A DNA stretch of 64,000 bases. Origin: Argyresthia goedartella (lineage: Eukaryota > Arthropoda > Insecta > Lepidoptera > Argyresthiidae). Both the position numbers and the translations under genes were made by a program. The notes under the pieces are model-generated. The model saw only the letters and a list, made by a program, of their open reading frames with translations. It was not told where the DNA came from and did no database searches. The stretch is from NCBI GenBank assembly GCA_949825045.1, contig OX463829.1, positions 27,430,715 through 27,494,714 of the forward strand, given 5' to 3'. Shown here in pieces: positions 51,247 to 61,521 of the stretch (positions are counted from its first letter, which is position 1; each line of letters opens with the position of its first letter).

Positions 51247-51451
51247 ATTGCAGGTAGAAAGCCTTCAGCATATACCGAGGCCATGGCTCACAGTAAAGTC
51301 TTAGACAGATAACTGTAAACACAAAAGGGTTGTTTTTAGTCCGTATACCACACGAGCTGATGCCCGCTCAATGTGTAGGGACACGGACATAGCAGGGAGT
51401 TCGGACTCCTGGGCATGCCTAATTCCATTTTTTCCCCTCCAAAAAAAAAAG
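51247..51451 (+). repeat. 200-bp dispersed repeat, copy 2
   Basis: Second copy of 39866-40064, very similar. A (TATATA)-rich stretch precedes it, and an A run at 51442-51451 ends it. Confidence 0.82.
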
Positions 51452-51620
51452 TCTGAAATTGGTATAAAAGTAGGTGTATCGAGGCACAAGCTATCTTCTG
51501 CTTTATGGATTCGTTGAATAAACCATATTGAAGACGGATACCCCTGAGCTTCATTTTACCCGCAAGTTCAGAAGGCCTAATACCAACTTTTAAGGAACCA
51601 TCCTTATTCCGTACAGTTGA
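51452..51620 (+). other. Possible LTR fragment
   Basis: GGTATAAAAG (TATA-like, 51471) followed about 55 bases later by GAATAAACCATATTGAAG (poly(A)-signal-like), the spacing seen in the R region of LTRs. No TG...CA ends, primer site or gag-pol frame are nearby, so this is tentative. Confidence 0.3.
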
Positions 51621-51974
51621 AAGCCAGGACAAAACAGGACAGCTTAAAATCGTAATATCGTAATATGAATATCTTAAAGGTGAGCCGCCGTCGCCCTGCT
51701 AATCCGGCAAGGTGAACGGTAAGCTTTTCTGTGGTCTGCTAGCTGTCAACTAAAAAGAATGAAATAGCGCTAGACAGTGCTAGTAACGTTCAAAACAGTT
51801 TTTTATTAGATTACCGGTTTTGTACGATACGAAATTACGTTAAGATTGAATGAATGAAGAATGAGTGCATTTCCTTTCTCTTCCGTAAATGGTACCATAT
51901 TTATGTAGGTATATGTATGATTTATTATAGTTTATGTATGTTCATGCTATACATTTTATTTTATGTAGTGGAAG

Positions 51975-51975
<1 letters not shown>

Positions 51976-52005
<30 letters not shown>

Positions 52006-52240
52006 TTTATATTTGGTATAGTTTATATATATTTTGAAAGTAATTTGCGTCCGTATGTATAGTGTTATTGCGAACTAGGACTTTCCTGTATAATTAACTC
52101 TCCTGTCCTGCCTAGGTTTGCTGGAAGAAATCTCTTTTTAGAGATAAGCTCGCCTTTGCTTATTACATTACTTTTAATTGTCTGTAACTTTATACTATCT
52201 ATGCAATAAAGAATAAAGATAAAGATAAAGAATTATTAAA
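51976..52240 (+). mobile_element. LINE 3' end with (ATAAAG)n tail; TA run
   Basis: GTTTGCTGGAAGAAATCTCT, GAGATAAGCTCGCCTTTGC and GCAATAAAGAATAAAG repeats match the 3' end of the LINE at 25207-26494. A TA dinucleotide run lies at 51976-52002. Confidence 0.8.
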
Positions 52241-53750
52241 GATACAATAAGCTTAATGGAAATATTGCAAAGCTGTTATCAATTTATTTATGACACTTTT
52301 TATGCGTATAATTGATACTTATTGATAATTTCCAGTATTTCTGATGGTATATGTTTTTGACCTTTTTGACTTTAGGGTACTTAAAAAATTATGGCAAGAT
52401 TGCAAATTCAGCTTTATTATATTGGGGAGAGATCTTCAGCAGAGCCATCTTTCAGAGTCCCTTTATCCCACCCACCATCGACATCGGTTACCCGAATCTC
52501 CTCTCCCCTTTACTTTAATAATTTGCTGTACAGGATCAACACTATATAGTAAATACACTAAAACCACAATTTTTTGTTTGTATCCATGTCTCTGGACAAA
52601 AACAAAAAAAAATATCAACTAAACTAATAAGTTCGTGACTAATTAAAGCATGAGTTTGACAAAGGAAATGTTCATGTGCTGATTTTTGCCTGAACCTCGC
52701 GTAGGAAAGGAGACTTTAGTATAAATATCATAACATCGTATCTATAATTGCTAGTAAGATGTCTCAAAATAACATTCTAACAAAATAAATAAATAAGAAC
52801 AAAGACAAGCTGTAATGAACATAACTTATGATAAACCAGACTGAGCCAGTCCCCCCAAGCAGGACCCCATCACGAGTATGACTTGTGCACCAGCCATCAA
52901 CTCTCTCGCCATATTTGAGGGAGGGGAGCATCCCACTACAAAGAGCCGCCGCAAGCAAAGACATTTTAGTGAGCATGGTCATGGGAAGAAACCAGAGTTT
53001 GTAGTCATAAACTATGGTTTCTTGGTACCAAACTTGTATTCTGCGTTAAAACCAATAAATTGTAACGAGTTACCTCGCATAGCACTTTCGTACACTTAAC
53101 TGTATTACCAGACTATTCAATTACATTATTGTCTTTGTAAAAGTTACGTTAATTATTAATATCATTATCATAGAGCTTGGGGCATTGAGGTATGCAGTTT
53201 TGTCTTTAACATAGTCATTAAAAGTGTATAAGGCTTACATTATGAGATTAACCTTAAAAAATGTTTTAAATAATTAATTAATTAATCAATTCCCTCTGGT
53301 AACTTATTGTAAAAGCGTTTACAGTTCCCCATAAATTAACCAGTAACCTTCTGCAACCAAAATCTAGGTACATTCAGAAATTATGAACATCGCAATTTTT
53401 GACAAAGGTGATATTTTTCCGAACGTACAATATGTATTGACAAGCCACTGTAAGATCTCCTTAAATCATAAATAAATATCATCACACTAATCAACATTAT
53501 TTAATAGTATGGAAGCAGCCTCCGCCGTGGATAAATCTAAGAACTGGGTAGTAACTTTTTTGATTTTCGAATACAAACTATAAGGGTGTTGTTTTGTTAG
53601 TTAAGTTACGACCGACGACGGTGGTTATTTGCATAATAAAAAAATGTGGTCTTACTTATATCACTTCCTAGCTACCGCGCTCGGTACATCGATCAATATG
53701 TGAATCGAAATTATGCGAGGGAATAATATAACTTATTTTTAGTAACAAGC
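52241..53750. other. No recognised gene
   Basis: AT-rich. Overlapping frames on both strands near 52764-53099 lie in a GC-richer patch (CCCCCCAAGCAGGACCCC, GAGGGAGGGGAGCATCCC) that may be a repeat, but nothing identifies it. Confidence 0.4.
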
Positions 53751-53752
53751 GA

Positions 53753-54236
53753 TACCGTAAAACAGGATGAATAGGGACAAAACTATACTTCAAGCAAATA
53801 TTTAACCATGTTCCATTGAAAAACTTTTCTAAGAAATAAATAAGTATTACATCCCTATAGTAAAATAATATAATTTTACTAAAAACCTAGTAAAAGGAGA
53901 AGTAGTTTCAATTATTTTTGCCAAAATATAGGTCTTCCATATTCATACCGAAAACGGGGAGTTTGAGCAGTTTTGCTCGAAAAATCACAAGCAAAAGTAA
54001 AGTTTTGGGGAGCAAGTATTACCGTCTGTGACGTGTCGTTTTGAATGAGACATTTTATGAACTTGATACTAAGTTCATGCTGATTCAGTGTTGCCATTCC
54101 ATAAAATCTATATTCTACTATCTACAAAATCTCACAAATGGTAGAAATAAAACTCGCTTAAAATGTGTATCCTAACTTTTTTATCGCTTTTATCCCTATT
54201 CACCCCTGCATCCTTACTCACCCGGTTTTACAGTAC
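53753..54236. mobile_element. MITE with inverted ends TACYGTAAAAC
   Basis: Left end TACCGTAAAACAGGATGAAT AGGGACAAAA; the reverse complement of the right end begins TACTGTAAAACCGGGTGAGT and later GGGTGAATAGGGATAAAA. The arms are imperfect inverted repeats of about 30-50 bases. No coding sequence in 484 bp. TA at the ends suggests a TA-target element of Tc1/mariner type, which is inference. Confidence 0.72.
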
Positions 54237-54284
54237 ATAAACTATCGTCCCTGAGACGGGCGTCACTTTACCAAATTCCAAATT

Positions 54285-54440
54285 CCAAATGTCTTTATTA
54301 CTGTAGATATTTACATTTACTTAGCAATCGTCATCTTTTGCCACTTCTCTACATTGGACCACTGTGGGAGAAGAAGGGCGTAGAAACTCCCACAAATTGA
54401 CTTTTTGATCTCTTTTGAAAAATGCTTGTGCTTAACTAAT
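54285..54440 (-). mobile_element. LINE 3' end, AAATTCC tail variant
   Basis: Minus-strand copy of the TTTGAC-family 3' end: CTTATTACTGTAGATATTTA is the complement of the tail region, followed by GTGGGAGAAGAAGGGCGTAG and CTTGTGCTTAACTA. The tail is made of CCAAATT units rather than TTTGAC. Confidence 0.82.
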
Positions 54441-54689
54441 AAAATTTCATAATATCATTATATCATAATATATAATAATAATTACGAAACTACATCCTGT
54501 ACTTATATAATTGTAAATTTTTTTGACGTCCTTCAATTTTGTTAAAGCGTTTTGTTGGTGTTAGATAATTGAAATTGAAAAGTAACTTAATGATTTTATT
54601 TTGCTGTCGTTGTAATTTAGGTAGCCTTGATTTTTCGCAGATTAGGTATAGCAAATGTGGCTTAACTTAATAATTATATATATTTTTTA

Positions 54690-54830
54690 AGTCGTCTTGA
54701 CAGGAACTCTGGTGCCTCCAGGGTACGCTGATCGAGCCGGAAGGTGGCCATGGGAACTCTGCAATAAAACTGCACAACCACATCTAGTTTGGGCTCGTCG
54801 ATTCGTCTTAACAGGAACTCTGGCCCTAAA
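54690..54830. repeat. Direct repeat around CAGGAACTCTGG
   Basis: TCGTCTTGACAGGAACTCTGG (54692) and TCGTCTTAACAGGAACTCTGG (54804) bound about 110 bases with GCAATAAAACTGCACAACC. Perhaps a small tandem duplication or an insertion with long flanks. Confidence 0.5.
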
Positions 54831-54839
54831 TTCGATTCT

Positions 54840-55860
54840 TACTTTTTAGGGTTCCGTATTTATTAACAGATAAAAGTTTATTTGAATAAAATAAAATCCA
54901 ACCATGTGCGAGTAGGAATCGCGCACCGAGGTTTTCGCAAAAACAGCATCATTTTTTTGTAAAGGAACTACAAATTTACAATTTTCTGATTTTTTCCTTT
55001 ACTTCTGCTATAAGACCTTCCTTCGTGCCAAATTTCATGATTCTATGTCAATAGGTTTTATTATTTCCCCCCTCAAGCAAATTTTGGAAAAAAGTGTCGT
55101 GTAAGGCGGGTATCTTTTGAATGCGTTGACCTATAAATTTGATTTGTTCAAAACTTCAAAAGAATACAGACTGAAATAACTGTTATTAATATTACCTTGG
55201 GAAAAAGGGTCTTTACAGACGGACTGGTAGAAAACAAGGCAGGCAGACATCAATTTACAGTTTTTTGAATTTTTTCCTTTACTTTTGCTAAAAGATTCCA
55301 AATTTCATGAGTCAACGCGAAGTTCAAATTTCAAAAGAGTTTAATATTTGATAAAGAAATAACAGGTTGTCTTATATGGAATGTAGGTAAGTTCTATGTT
55401 TAGGGCAAAATATTATAATTTAACTCCTGCACTTGTCAGGGACCGTCTCACAGTAAGTTAGATCTGGAGAATGATCTACAAGAATGATCTACCGGCACTT
55501 TTCACATTTGCCTTGACTCTGGCAACCGTTTTTTCGCTGCACTGAGCCGTTAAACATTTCGCAGTTTAGCATGGGGCTTGCTTTAAATACGTTGAATTAC
55601 ACTATATAATGATGAAAACCTCAAATTTATGCGTTAACAGTAGCGAAATATTTGTAAAATACTATAAAACTAATTAATTTATAACACAGCACTATATTGT
55701 GCAACTGCAAGTAGTGAAGGTAGGAGAATAAAAAAGTACCGTGTAGGTTTTGATTTCCTTTCAAATAGCAAGCAATTTCAGCAATATTGTGTCTTCACAG
55801 ACGGCCAGATGGACAACGAAATGATCTTAAAAGGGTTACTTTTCCCCCAAGGACCCTAAA
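54840..55860 (+). repeat. Repeat R-like family, rearranged copies
   Basis: AGGGTTCCGTATTTATTAAC start, GCGAGTAGGAATCGCGCACC, TTCCTTCGTGCCAAATTTCA, then GGGTCTTTACAGACGGACTG. A second partial copy (TAAAAGATTCCAAATTTCAT near 55286) and a third (GTGTCTTCACAGACGGCC at 55787) follow. Known-looking lepidopteran repeat; exact units not resolved. Confidence 0.5.
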
Positions 55861-56515
55861 AACCCTACCAACCCTAACAAAAGTTAAGTTAAGTTTTGTT
55901 ATGACGCCTCTGAAATCAGCCTATTTTTACAGTGAAAAAATACATATACAAATTCACACACGCCTTGCTATTTATTCAGACCATGTCGATAAAGAAAAAG
56001 ACAAAAATGTTTATTTGTTCATCATTGTTTGTAACTAGGTTTTATATTGTTTACAGTATTTCAAATGATGGCACCCAGTATTACTGGGTGTACAAATATT
56101 AACCTTATTAAATCTAAATTAAATCTAAACATATTTAGGGTAGTAGACATATTTACAACTTAAATCAGTATCAGTATAAGTATTTTATTATAGTTTTATT
56201 GTATGTCTCTAGGTATACGAATATTGCGATGCTACACCGCTTCACAAACTTCACATTCCGTGGACTATGGCTAGAAAGAAACGGCAAGAAAAATCAATCC
56301 AGCCCATTTACTTCGACGCGGGTTTGTTGAATAATCAGTTCTTTGTCATTAAAGAATTCGTTGATTCATTTTATGTTTTAAGATTTTAGTACCTTTTAAA
56401 AAAATGTAAATCCAAAATTTTTATAGGATTTGGTAATAGGTTAAATATTTTTATGGCGACATAAAAAACGCTATTTCCATATAGCACGCATTTAAGAGAA
56501 GAAAGTACTAAAGGT
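55861..56515. other. No recognised feature
   Basis: AT-rich non-coding DNA. Confidence 0.5.
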
Positions 56516-56687
56516 TTTTAGGATTCCGTACCAGAAGGGTGCCAAACGGGATCCTATTACTAAGCCCCGCTGTCCGTCTGTCTGTCCGTCCGTCCGTCAC
56601 CGGGCTCTATCGGATCAACCGAAATAGGAAGATAGCTGAAATTTTCGCAGAACGTGCATTTCTGTTGCCGCAACAGCAAAAAATAAT
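56516..56687 (+). mobile_element. Repeat R, cut by LINE insertion
   Basis: AGGATTCCGTACCAGAAGG start, GGGATCCTATTACTAAGCC, the GTCCGTCTGTCTGTCC tract and GTTGCCGCAACAGC. It stops at AAATAATGAA, where LINE coding sequence begins. Confidence 0.82.
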
Positions 56688-56696
56688 GAACTACAC

Positions 56697-57296
56697 GACG
56701 AGCTCAAGAAGAAAATTGATAGTCTTGAAACTCAAGTTAAACACGATAGAGAATATATTACCTTATTAGAAGAGAAAATTGAGGATATACATTCGGGAAG
56801 CCGGAAAGCTAACTTCGAGATTAAAAGTGTGCCCAAAAAACCCGACGAAACGAAGGAGGATCTGATAGATATGGTAGAATGCTTATCAAAAACGGTGGGC
56901 GGAGAGCTGAGAAAATCCGACATAAATGACATCTACAAGGTGCGAAGTAAAAAGGAAGGGATAATTAACACCCCTATCATAGTCGAGACATCCTCAACTC
57001 TTTTAAAGATAGACATGCTCAAAAAGTGTAAGACATTTAACACCAACCAGAAAACGAAACTATGCGCCAAGCACCTTGGCCTACGTACATTCGTGGACAC
57101 TCCTATCTTCATATCGGAACAGCTGACTGCCAAAGGATCCCGACTGCATTTCCTCGCCCGTGATCTTGTCAAAACGAAGAAATTTAAGTTCTGTTGGACT
57201 GCATATGGGAAGGTATACGTACGCAAAGAAGAGAATGCACCAGTCATAGCCATCAGATGTGAAGCTCAAATACACCAGCTAATAAATCAAGCATGA
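56697..57296 (+). pseudogene. LINE ORF1 C-terminal part, FP25K-like domain
   Basis: Open from 56697, about 199 codons, 5'-truncated by the insertion. It starts with a coiled-coil-like helix (DELKKKIDSLETQVKHDREY), then an RRM-like segment (KANFEIKSVPKKPDETKED, DINDIYKVRSKKEG). The C-terminal domain has SRLHFLARDLVKTKKFKFCW and YGKVYVRKEENAPVIAI. That last domain resembles the C-terminal half of the baculovirus FP protein family, a likeness known for lepidopteran LINE ORF1 proteins. It should bind LINE RNA. The first ATG at 56829 is internal. Confidence 0.75.
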
Positions 57297-57546
57297 CTGC
57301 CTATCTCAACAGACCTCATCCTAATGTGCGCTCTCTGGACCGTTTCGCCTTTATTACTGGAACACGACGACGTTAAGTACTACATTCAAAACCACTCTAA
57401 CATACGGACGCAACCACACACACACTTCAGTACACACACACACAAAATTTTATATACATACATACAAAAACTAGTTATTGGTTTACAAAAGCTTCTTACG
57501 TATCTCACCACATTTTCTAACACCTATAGACTTTATAATTTGTCTA

Positions 57547-60528
57547 ATGGATAGCTCTTTACAAACTTTACGTCAAATTGATATCATGGAAATAGTACAG
57601 GCTAATGAATATCAAATAGAAACATTTTCTAAGCAGTTCCCTATCAAAAAAACAGATTTTACTATTGTCTCTCAAAATATTCGTAGTGCGTACAAAAATA
57701 TGGATGATTTGAATGTTAACCTTACCTTTTTTAACACGGAAATAGATTTAATTGTGCTATCAGAATGTAGAATAAATCAACATAAGCAATTTCCTCTTCT
57801 CCCTAATTACACATCTTACTCAACTACTTACCATCTCAACCAAAACGATGGTGTTATTGTTTATGCCAAAAATTGTCACGAACTAATAGTCCAAGAAATA
57901 AAACTTGCTGAAGCATCATGCCTGGAGATTGCTATAGGAGACTTGATTGTTATTGCTATCTACCGCTCCCCTTCTAATACAAATGCTGAAAACTTTATAG
58001 AGTCTTTGAGCATACATCTCGATAAAATAAAATCAAATAAAGACATTGTCCTAACAGGTGATATTAATATTAATTTAATCCAAGGTGATGAAGAGCGATC
58101 AGGTGAACGAACAAACAGACTTGGGTATTTAAATATGCTGTCAATGCATGGCCTGTTTCCTGGACACTCCTTGCCCACAAGAGCAAATAGCTGTCTGGAT
58201 CATTTTATGTTAAAAATACTTAAACTAAAAGCTAAAATTGCAGTTTTAAATACGACAATAACAGACCACAACATGATCCTGTTAAAACTTTCCGGAGTAA
58301 CATCTGTTCCTGAAATAAAGAAAATCAGAACGTCAATCAATTTTGAGAAAGCTCTCCTATGGATTAAAAATAGTAATCTCCTTAATTTGCTTAACTGTGA
58401 CGATCCGGAAACTATTACTAACACTCTCATAGGTAAAATACAAGAGTGTTTATCCCTTCATACTATTACAATACTTATACCTAGAAATAATCGCATATTT
58501 AAACCCTGGATTACTCTTGGTATTTTACGATGTATTAAAAATAGAAACGATATGCAGAAAAAACTAAAATCAGACTCTAATAATGAAATACTTAAAATAA
58601 CATATCGCCGATATCGAAATTATTGTAACAATCTCATTAAAAAACTAAAAAGGAAGTACGAACAAGAAAAATTATCAAAAGAAAGTAAAAACTCAAAAAA
58701 ACTATGGAAAACAATAAATTCTATAACAAACAGAATTCAGACTAAGACACAAAACTTAAAATTACTTATGATCAAATCATCTTCTGAAGAGTCGGTCAAT
58801 TATGTTAATAAATTTTTCGTCAATATAGGGGCGACACTGGCCGAAAAATTACTTTCTAAAACACAATCAGTGGATGGTACAGAAATTCTCCATAACAACT
58901 CAAATTCTCAATCCTCTTCTTTTGTTCTATATAATGTAACCCCGAAGAAGGTATATAACATTATTATTGCTCTTAAATCAGATAGTGCTCCAGGCTGGGA
59001 CAATATTACAACGAAATTCTTAAAAATGACTTGTTCAGTAATTGTCCCCATTATTACTCATCTAGCTAACACTTCTTTTGAAAAAGGTATTTTTCCCTCT
59101 AGCCTTAAGTACTCGATCATAACGCCCGTTTACAAGAGTAATGGGGATAGTGCCGATGCAAACAACTACAGACCTATATCAGTTTTACCGGCAATCTCAA
59201 AAATATTAGGAAAACTTATTAATAATCGTTTAATTAACTACCTCAACAAATATAAAATCATATCGAACTCGCAATATGGATTCAGGCAGGGGCTATCAAC
59301 GGAAGACGCTGTAATAGAGCTTACTTCTCTTATAGTTAATGAAGTCGATAGAAGAAGAAAATGCTTGGCCGTATTTTTGGATCTAAAGAAAGCTTTCGAT
59401 ACAGTATCTATCCCAATTCTTGTAAACAGACTACATGATATAGGTATCCGTGGCACCCCTCTAGACCTTTTAAGGAACTATCTACAGGACCGTAAAAAAA
59501 GCGTAAAAATTGGTGATTTTATTAGCGACGAGGAAAACGTATCTTATGGTGTACCGCAGGGCAGTGTCCTCGGACCCATGTTGTTTTTAATCTATATAAA
59601 TAACTTATGTAATATGTGCATAAAAAATGGACAAACCTTCTCTTACGCGGACGATACTGTCATTGTATTTTCTGGCGCAACGTGGGACGAGGTAAGAAAG
59701 TTAGCTGAAAATGGTCTTTCAAAAGTACGCTCATGGCTAGATGCTCACCTCCTTACTTTAAATACTAGTAAAACGAACTATATATTCTTTTCAAATTACA
59801 CATCAACACAACCTTCAACAAATTTTGATATGAAAATTCACTCATGCAACCACCACAACCTGACTTGCGATTGTCCTTCTTTAAATAAAACAACACATAC
59901 AAAATACTTAGGTATCATTGTAGATCAGCGCCTTTCTTGGCATAACCACACGGAATTAATAATGAACCGAATTAGGAAACTAATATGGACATTCAAAACA
60001 CTTAGCTACGTACCTACGTACTTGAAGCTACGTACAGCTTCAAAAAAACTTATTTTACAAATCTATACCTCTTTAGCACAATCGGTATTATGTTATTGCA
60101 TTCCAGTGTGGGGGGGATGTACTAAAACAAAGAACCTGGAGCTAGAAAGGGCACAAAGAGCGTTAGTAAAAACAATTTTCTTTAAACCCTACCGTTACCC
60201 TACTGACACTTTGTACTCTCATAGTAATGTTCTTTCGGTGAGAAGGCTATACATCCTGCATGCTGTACTTAGGTTGCACAAATCCCTTTCTTATGACCCT
60301 AGTTATTTAAATAATAGAAGAAAACACACTGTAGCTCCTCCTGTCAGCATCAAAACAGCCTTTGCTAGTAGACAGTACAAATCGCTATCAACTCATTTGT
60401 ACAACTTAGTTCAAAAACATATTGATATTTACTCAAAATCGCACCATGATTGTAAAATACAAGTAACTAATTGGCTAAAAACTAAAACCTATAACCAAAC
60501 TGAATCTATAATACACAGAACCTTTTGA
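57547..60528 (+). CDS. LINE ORF2: endonuclease and RT (intact)
   Basis: Intact 993-residue protein. I choose ATG 57547 (MDSSLQTLRQIDIMEIVQAN) because the frame upstream to 57478 has no ATG and is CA-rich. Endonuclease: TIVSQNIRSAYKN near 40, VLSECRINQ near 75, VLTGDININLI near 171 and ITDHNMILL near 239. RT: NNYRPISVLPAISKILGKL near 540, VFLDLKKAFDTVS near 610, YGVPQGSVLGPMLFLIY near 667 and FSYADDTVIVF near 698 (catalytic YADD). A C-rich block (CNHHNLTCDCPSLN, then YLGIIVDQRLSW) and the C-terminal domain follow. No RNase H. The layout is CR1-group (Daphne-like by the C-x-C block; the clade is inferred). Nothing disabling is seen. Confidence 0.92.
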   Translation: MDSSLQTLRQIDIMEIVQANEYQIETFSKQFPIKKTDFTIVSQNIRSAYKNMDDLNVNLTFFNTEIDLIVLSECRINQHKQFPLLPNYTSYSTTYHLNQNDGVIVYAKNCHELIVQEIKLAEASCLEIAIGDLIVIAIYRSPSNTNAENFIESLSIHLDKIKSNKDIVLTGDININLIQGDEERSGERTNRLGYLNMLSMHGLFPGHSLPTRANSCLDHFMLKILKLKAKIAVLNTTITDHNMILLKLSGVTSVPEIKKIRTSINFEKALLWIKNSNLLNLLNCDDPETITNTLIGKIQECLSLHTITILIPRNNRIFKPWITLGILRCIKNRNDMQKKLKSDSNNEILKITYRRYRNYCNNLIKKLKRKYEQEKLSKESKNSKKLWKTINSITNRIQTKTQNLKLLMIKSSSEESVNYVNKFFVNIGATLAEKLLSKTQSVDGTEILHNNSNSQSSSFVLYNVTPKKVYNIIIALKSDSAPGWDNITTKFLKMTCSVIVPIITHLANTSFEKGIFPSSLKYSIITPVYKSNGDSADANNYRPISVLPAISKILGKLINNRLINYLNKYKIISNSQYGFRQGLSTEDAVIELTSLIVNEVDRRRKCLAVFLDLKKAFDTVSIPILVNRLHDIGIRGTPLDLLRNYLQDRKKSVKIGDFISDEENVSYGVPQGSVLGPMLFLIYINNLCNMCIKNGQTFSYADDTVIVFSGATWDEVRKLAENGLSKVRSWLDAHLLTLNTSKTNYIFFSNYTSTQPSTNFDMKIHSCNHHNLTCDCPSLNKTTHTKYLGIIVDQRLSWHNHTELIMNRIRKLIWTFKTLSYVPTYLKLRTASKKLILQIYTSLAQSVLCYCIPVWGGCTKTKNLELERAQRALVKTIFFKPYRYPTDTLYSHSNVLSVRRLYILHAVLRLHKSLSYDPSYLNNRRKHTVAPPVSIKTAFASRQYKSLSTHLYNLVQKHIDIYSKSHHDCKIQVTNWLKTKTYNQTESIIHRTF

Positions 60529-60750
60529 ATACCATATACACGTACACATATACACACGCAACCATCACACACACACACTCACACACACATACACACCCTC
60601 ACACACCCTCTCACATACATACAGAAACACATATATAACATACTTACAAAGACCTACACACATACGCACGTCGTCCTAATCTTAATTTACATGTCGCACC
60701 TCCGTTCAAATAGTGTCAGAACTCAAAAAAAAGTTAAATCCCTTTTATTC

Positions 60751-60995
60751 TATTATTACGTTTGCCAAACATCAAAATGTTATCTCAAACAGTGGCATAT
60801 TTATAGCTTGATAACTTGTCGCTAGGTGGCATTAGTGTCGTTATACCGATAACCGAAAGTTGTTGCTTCCGAAACATGAACAGTGTCACGTGTCAGCTTG
60901 TGCATGGCGGTCACAGAGTACATTTAATGGCGGTCGTGTAGTCGTAGATTAAATAAAGTGTCGTTTCTCGAGTTGCGACAGTTTATGCGATCAAA
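60751..60995 (+). promoter_or_regulatory. Putative 5' UTR exon and promoter of gene P
   Basis: Region before a consensus donor (TCAAA|GTAAGT at 60996). It has CATATTTATAG (60799) as a weak TATA candidate, short direct repeats ATGGCGGTC (60904, 60929) and no long frame. Exon limits at the 5' side are unknown. No transcript evidence. Confidence 0.45.
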
Positions 60996-61504
60996 GTAAG
61001 TACAAATCACTAATTTTCTTTACAATATAACGTATGGTGTTGATTTATGACAGTATACGTGATAAAGCTTAGCATGATAATCTATTTGTTTTCTCAAATA
61101 AACTGTTTTGAGGTTAGTTACGACAATGTACGTGATTAAGTTTAGTAGAAAATCTATATTTATTCTCATGCAAACGGTTTGTTGTCTACATATAACAGTA
61201 AACGTGATGCGAGGTTTGTCGAAACAATTATTTGTTTTCTATTACACTGATCTGTATTTGAACGTGTCACTGTTACTGCAGCGAAATTCGATATTTGTGT
61301 CTAGATAAAACTGTAAACACAACAAAACTCTATTCTACTATGAATCTACAAAACCAAATTGTTTTAATTGTTTTTTTTTATATTTTATTTTATATGTCTA
61401 AATAAAACTGTAAACACAACAAAACTCTATTCTACTATGAATCAACAAAACCAAATTGTTTTAATTGTTTTTTTTTTATATTTTATTTTTATGTTTTTTT
61501 ATAG
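60996..61504 (+). other. Putative 5' UTR intron of gene P
   Basis: 509 bases from GTAAGT to TTTTTTTATAG. The acceptor lies 17 bases before the ATG at 61522. The intron holds a 97-bp tandem duplication (61299-61395, 61396-61493) next to the acceptor. Confidence 0.65.
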
Positions 61505-61521
61505 GTGGTCGTGCTATCAAA

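Larger units (their letters stand above)
56688..60750 (+). mobile_element. LINE with intact ORF2, ORF1 truncated
   Basis: 5'-truncated within ORF1 at about 56688, ORF2 intact, then a CA-rich 3' UTR (60545-60670) and a probable end near 60730-60750 (CTCAAAAAAAAGTTAAATCC). I could not find a target duplication, so the right limit is approximate. Confidence 0.85.

Noticed and set aside
51452..51620. Complete LTR retrotransposon
   Set aside because: No gag-pol reading frame, primer-binding site or paired LTR found; kept only as a tentative LTR fragment.
52878..53099. 73-codon plus-strand ORF overlapping a minus frame
   Set aside because: Both strands open in a GC-richer patch, with no homology I recognise.
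57105..57296. Integrated baculovirus gene
   Set aside because: The FP-like domain is continuous with a LINE ORF1 coiled coil and followed by LINE ORF2, so it is LINE-encoded.
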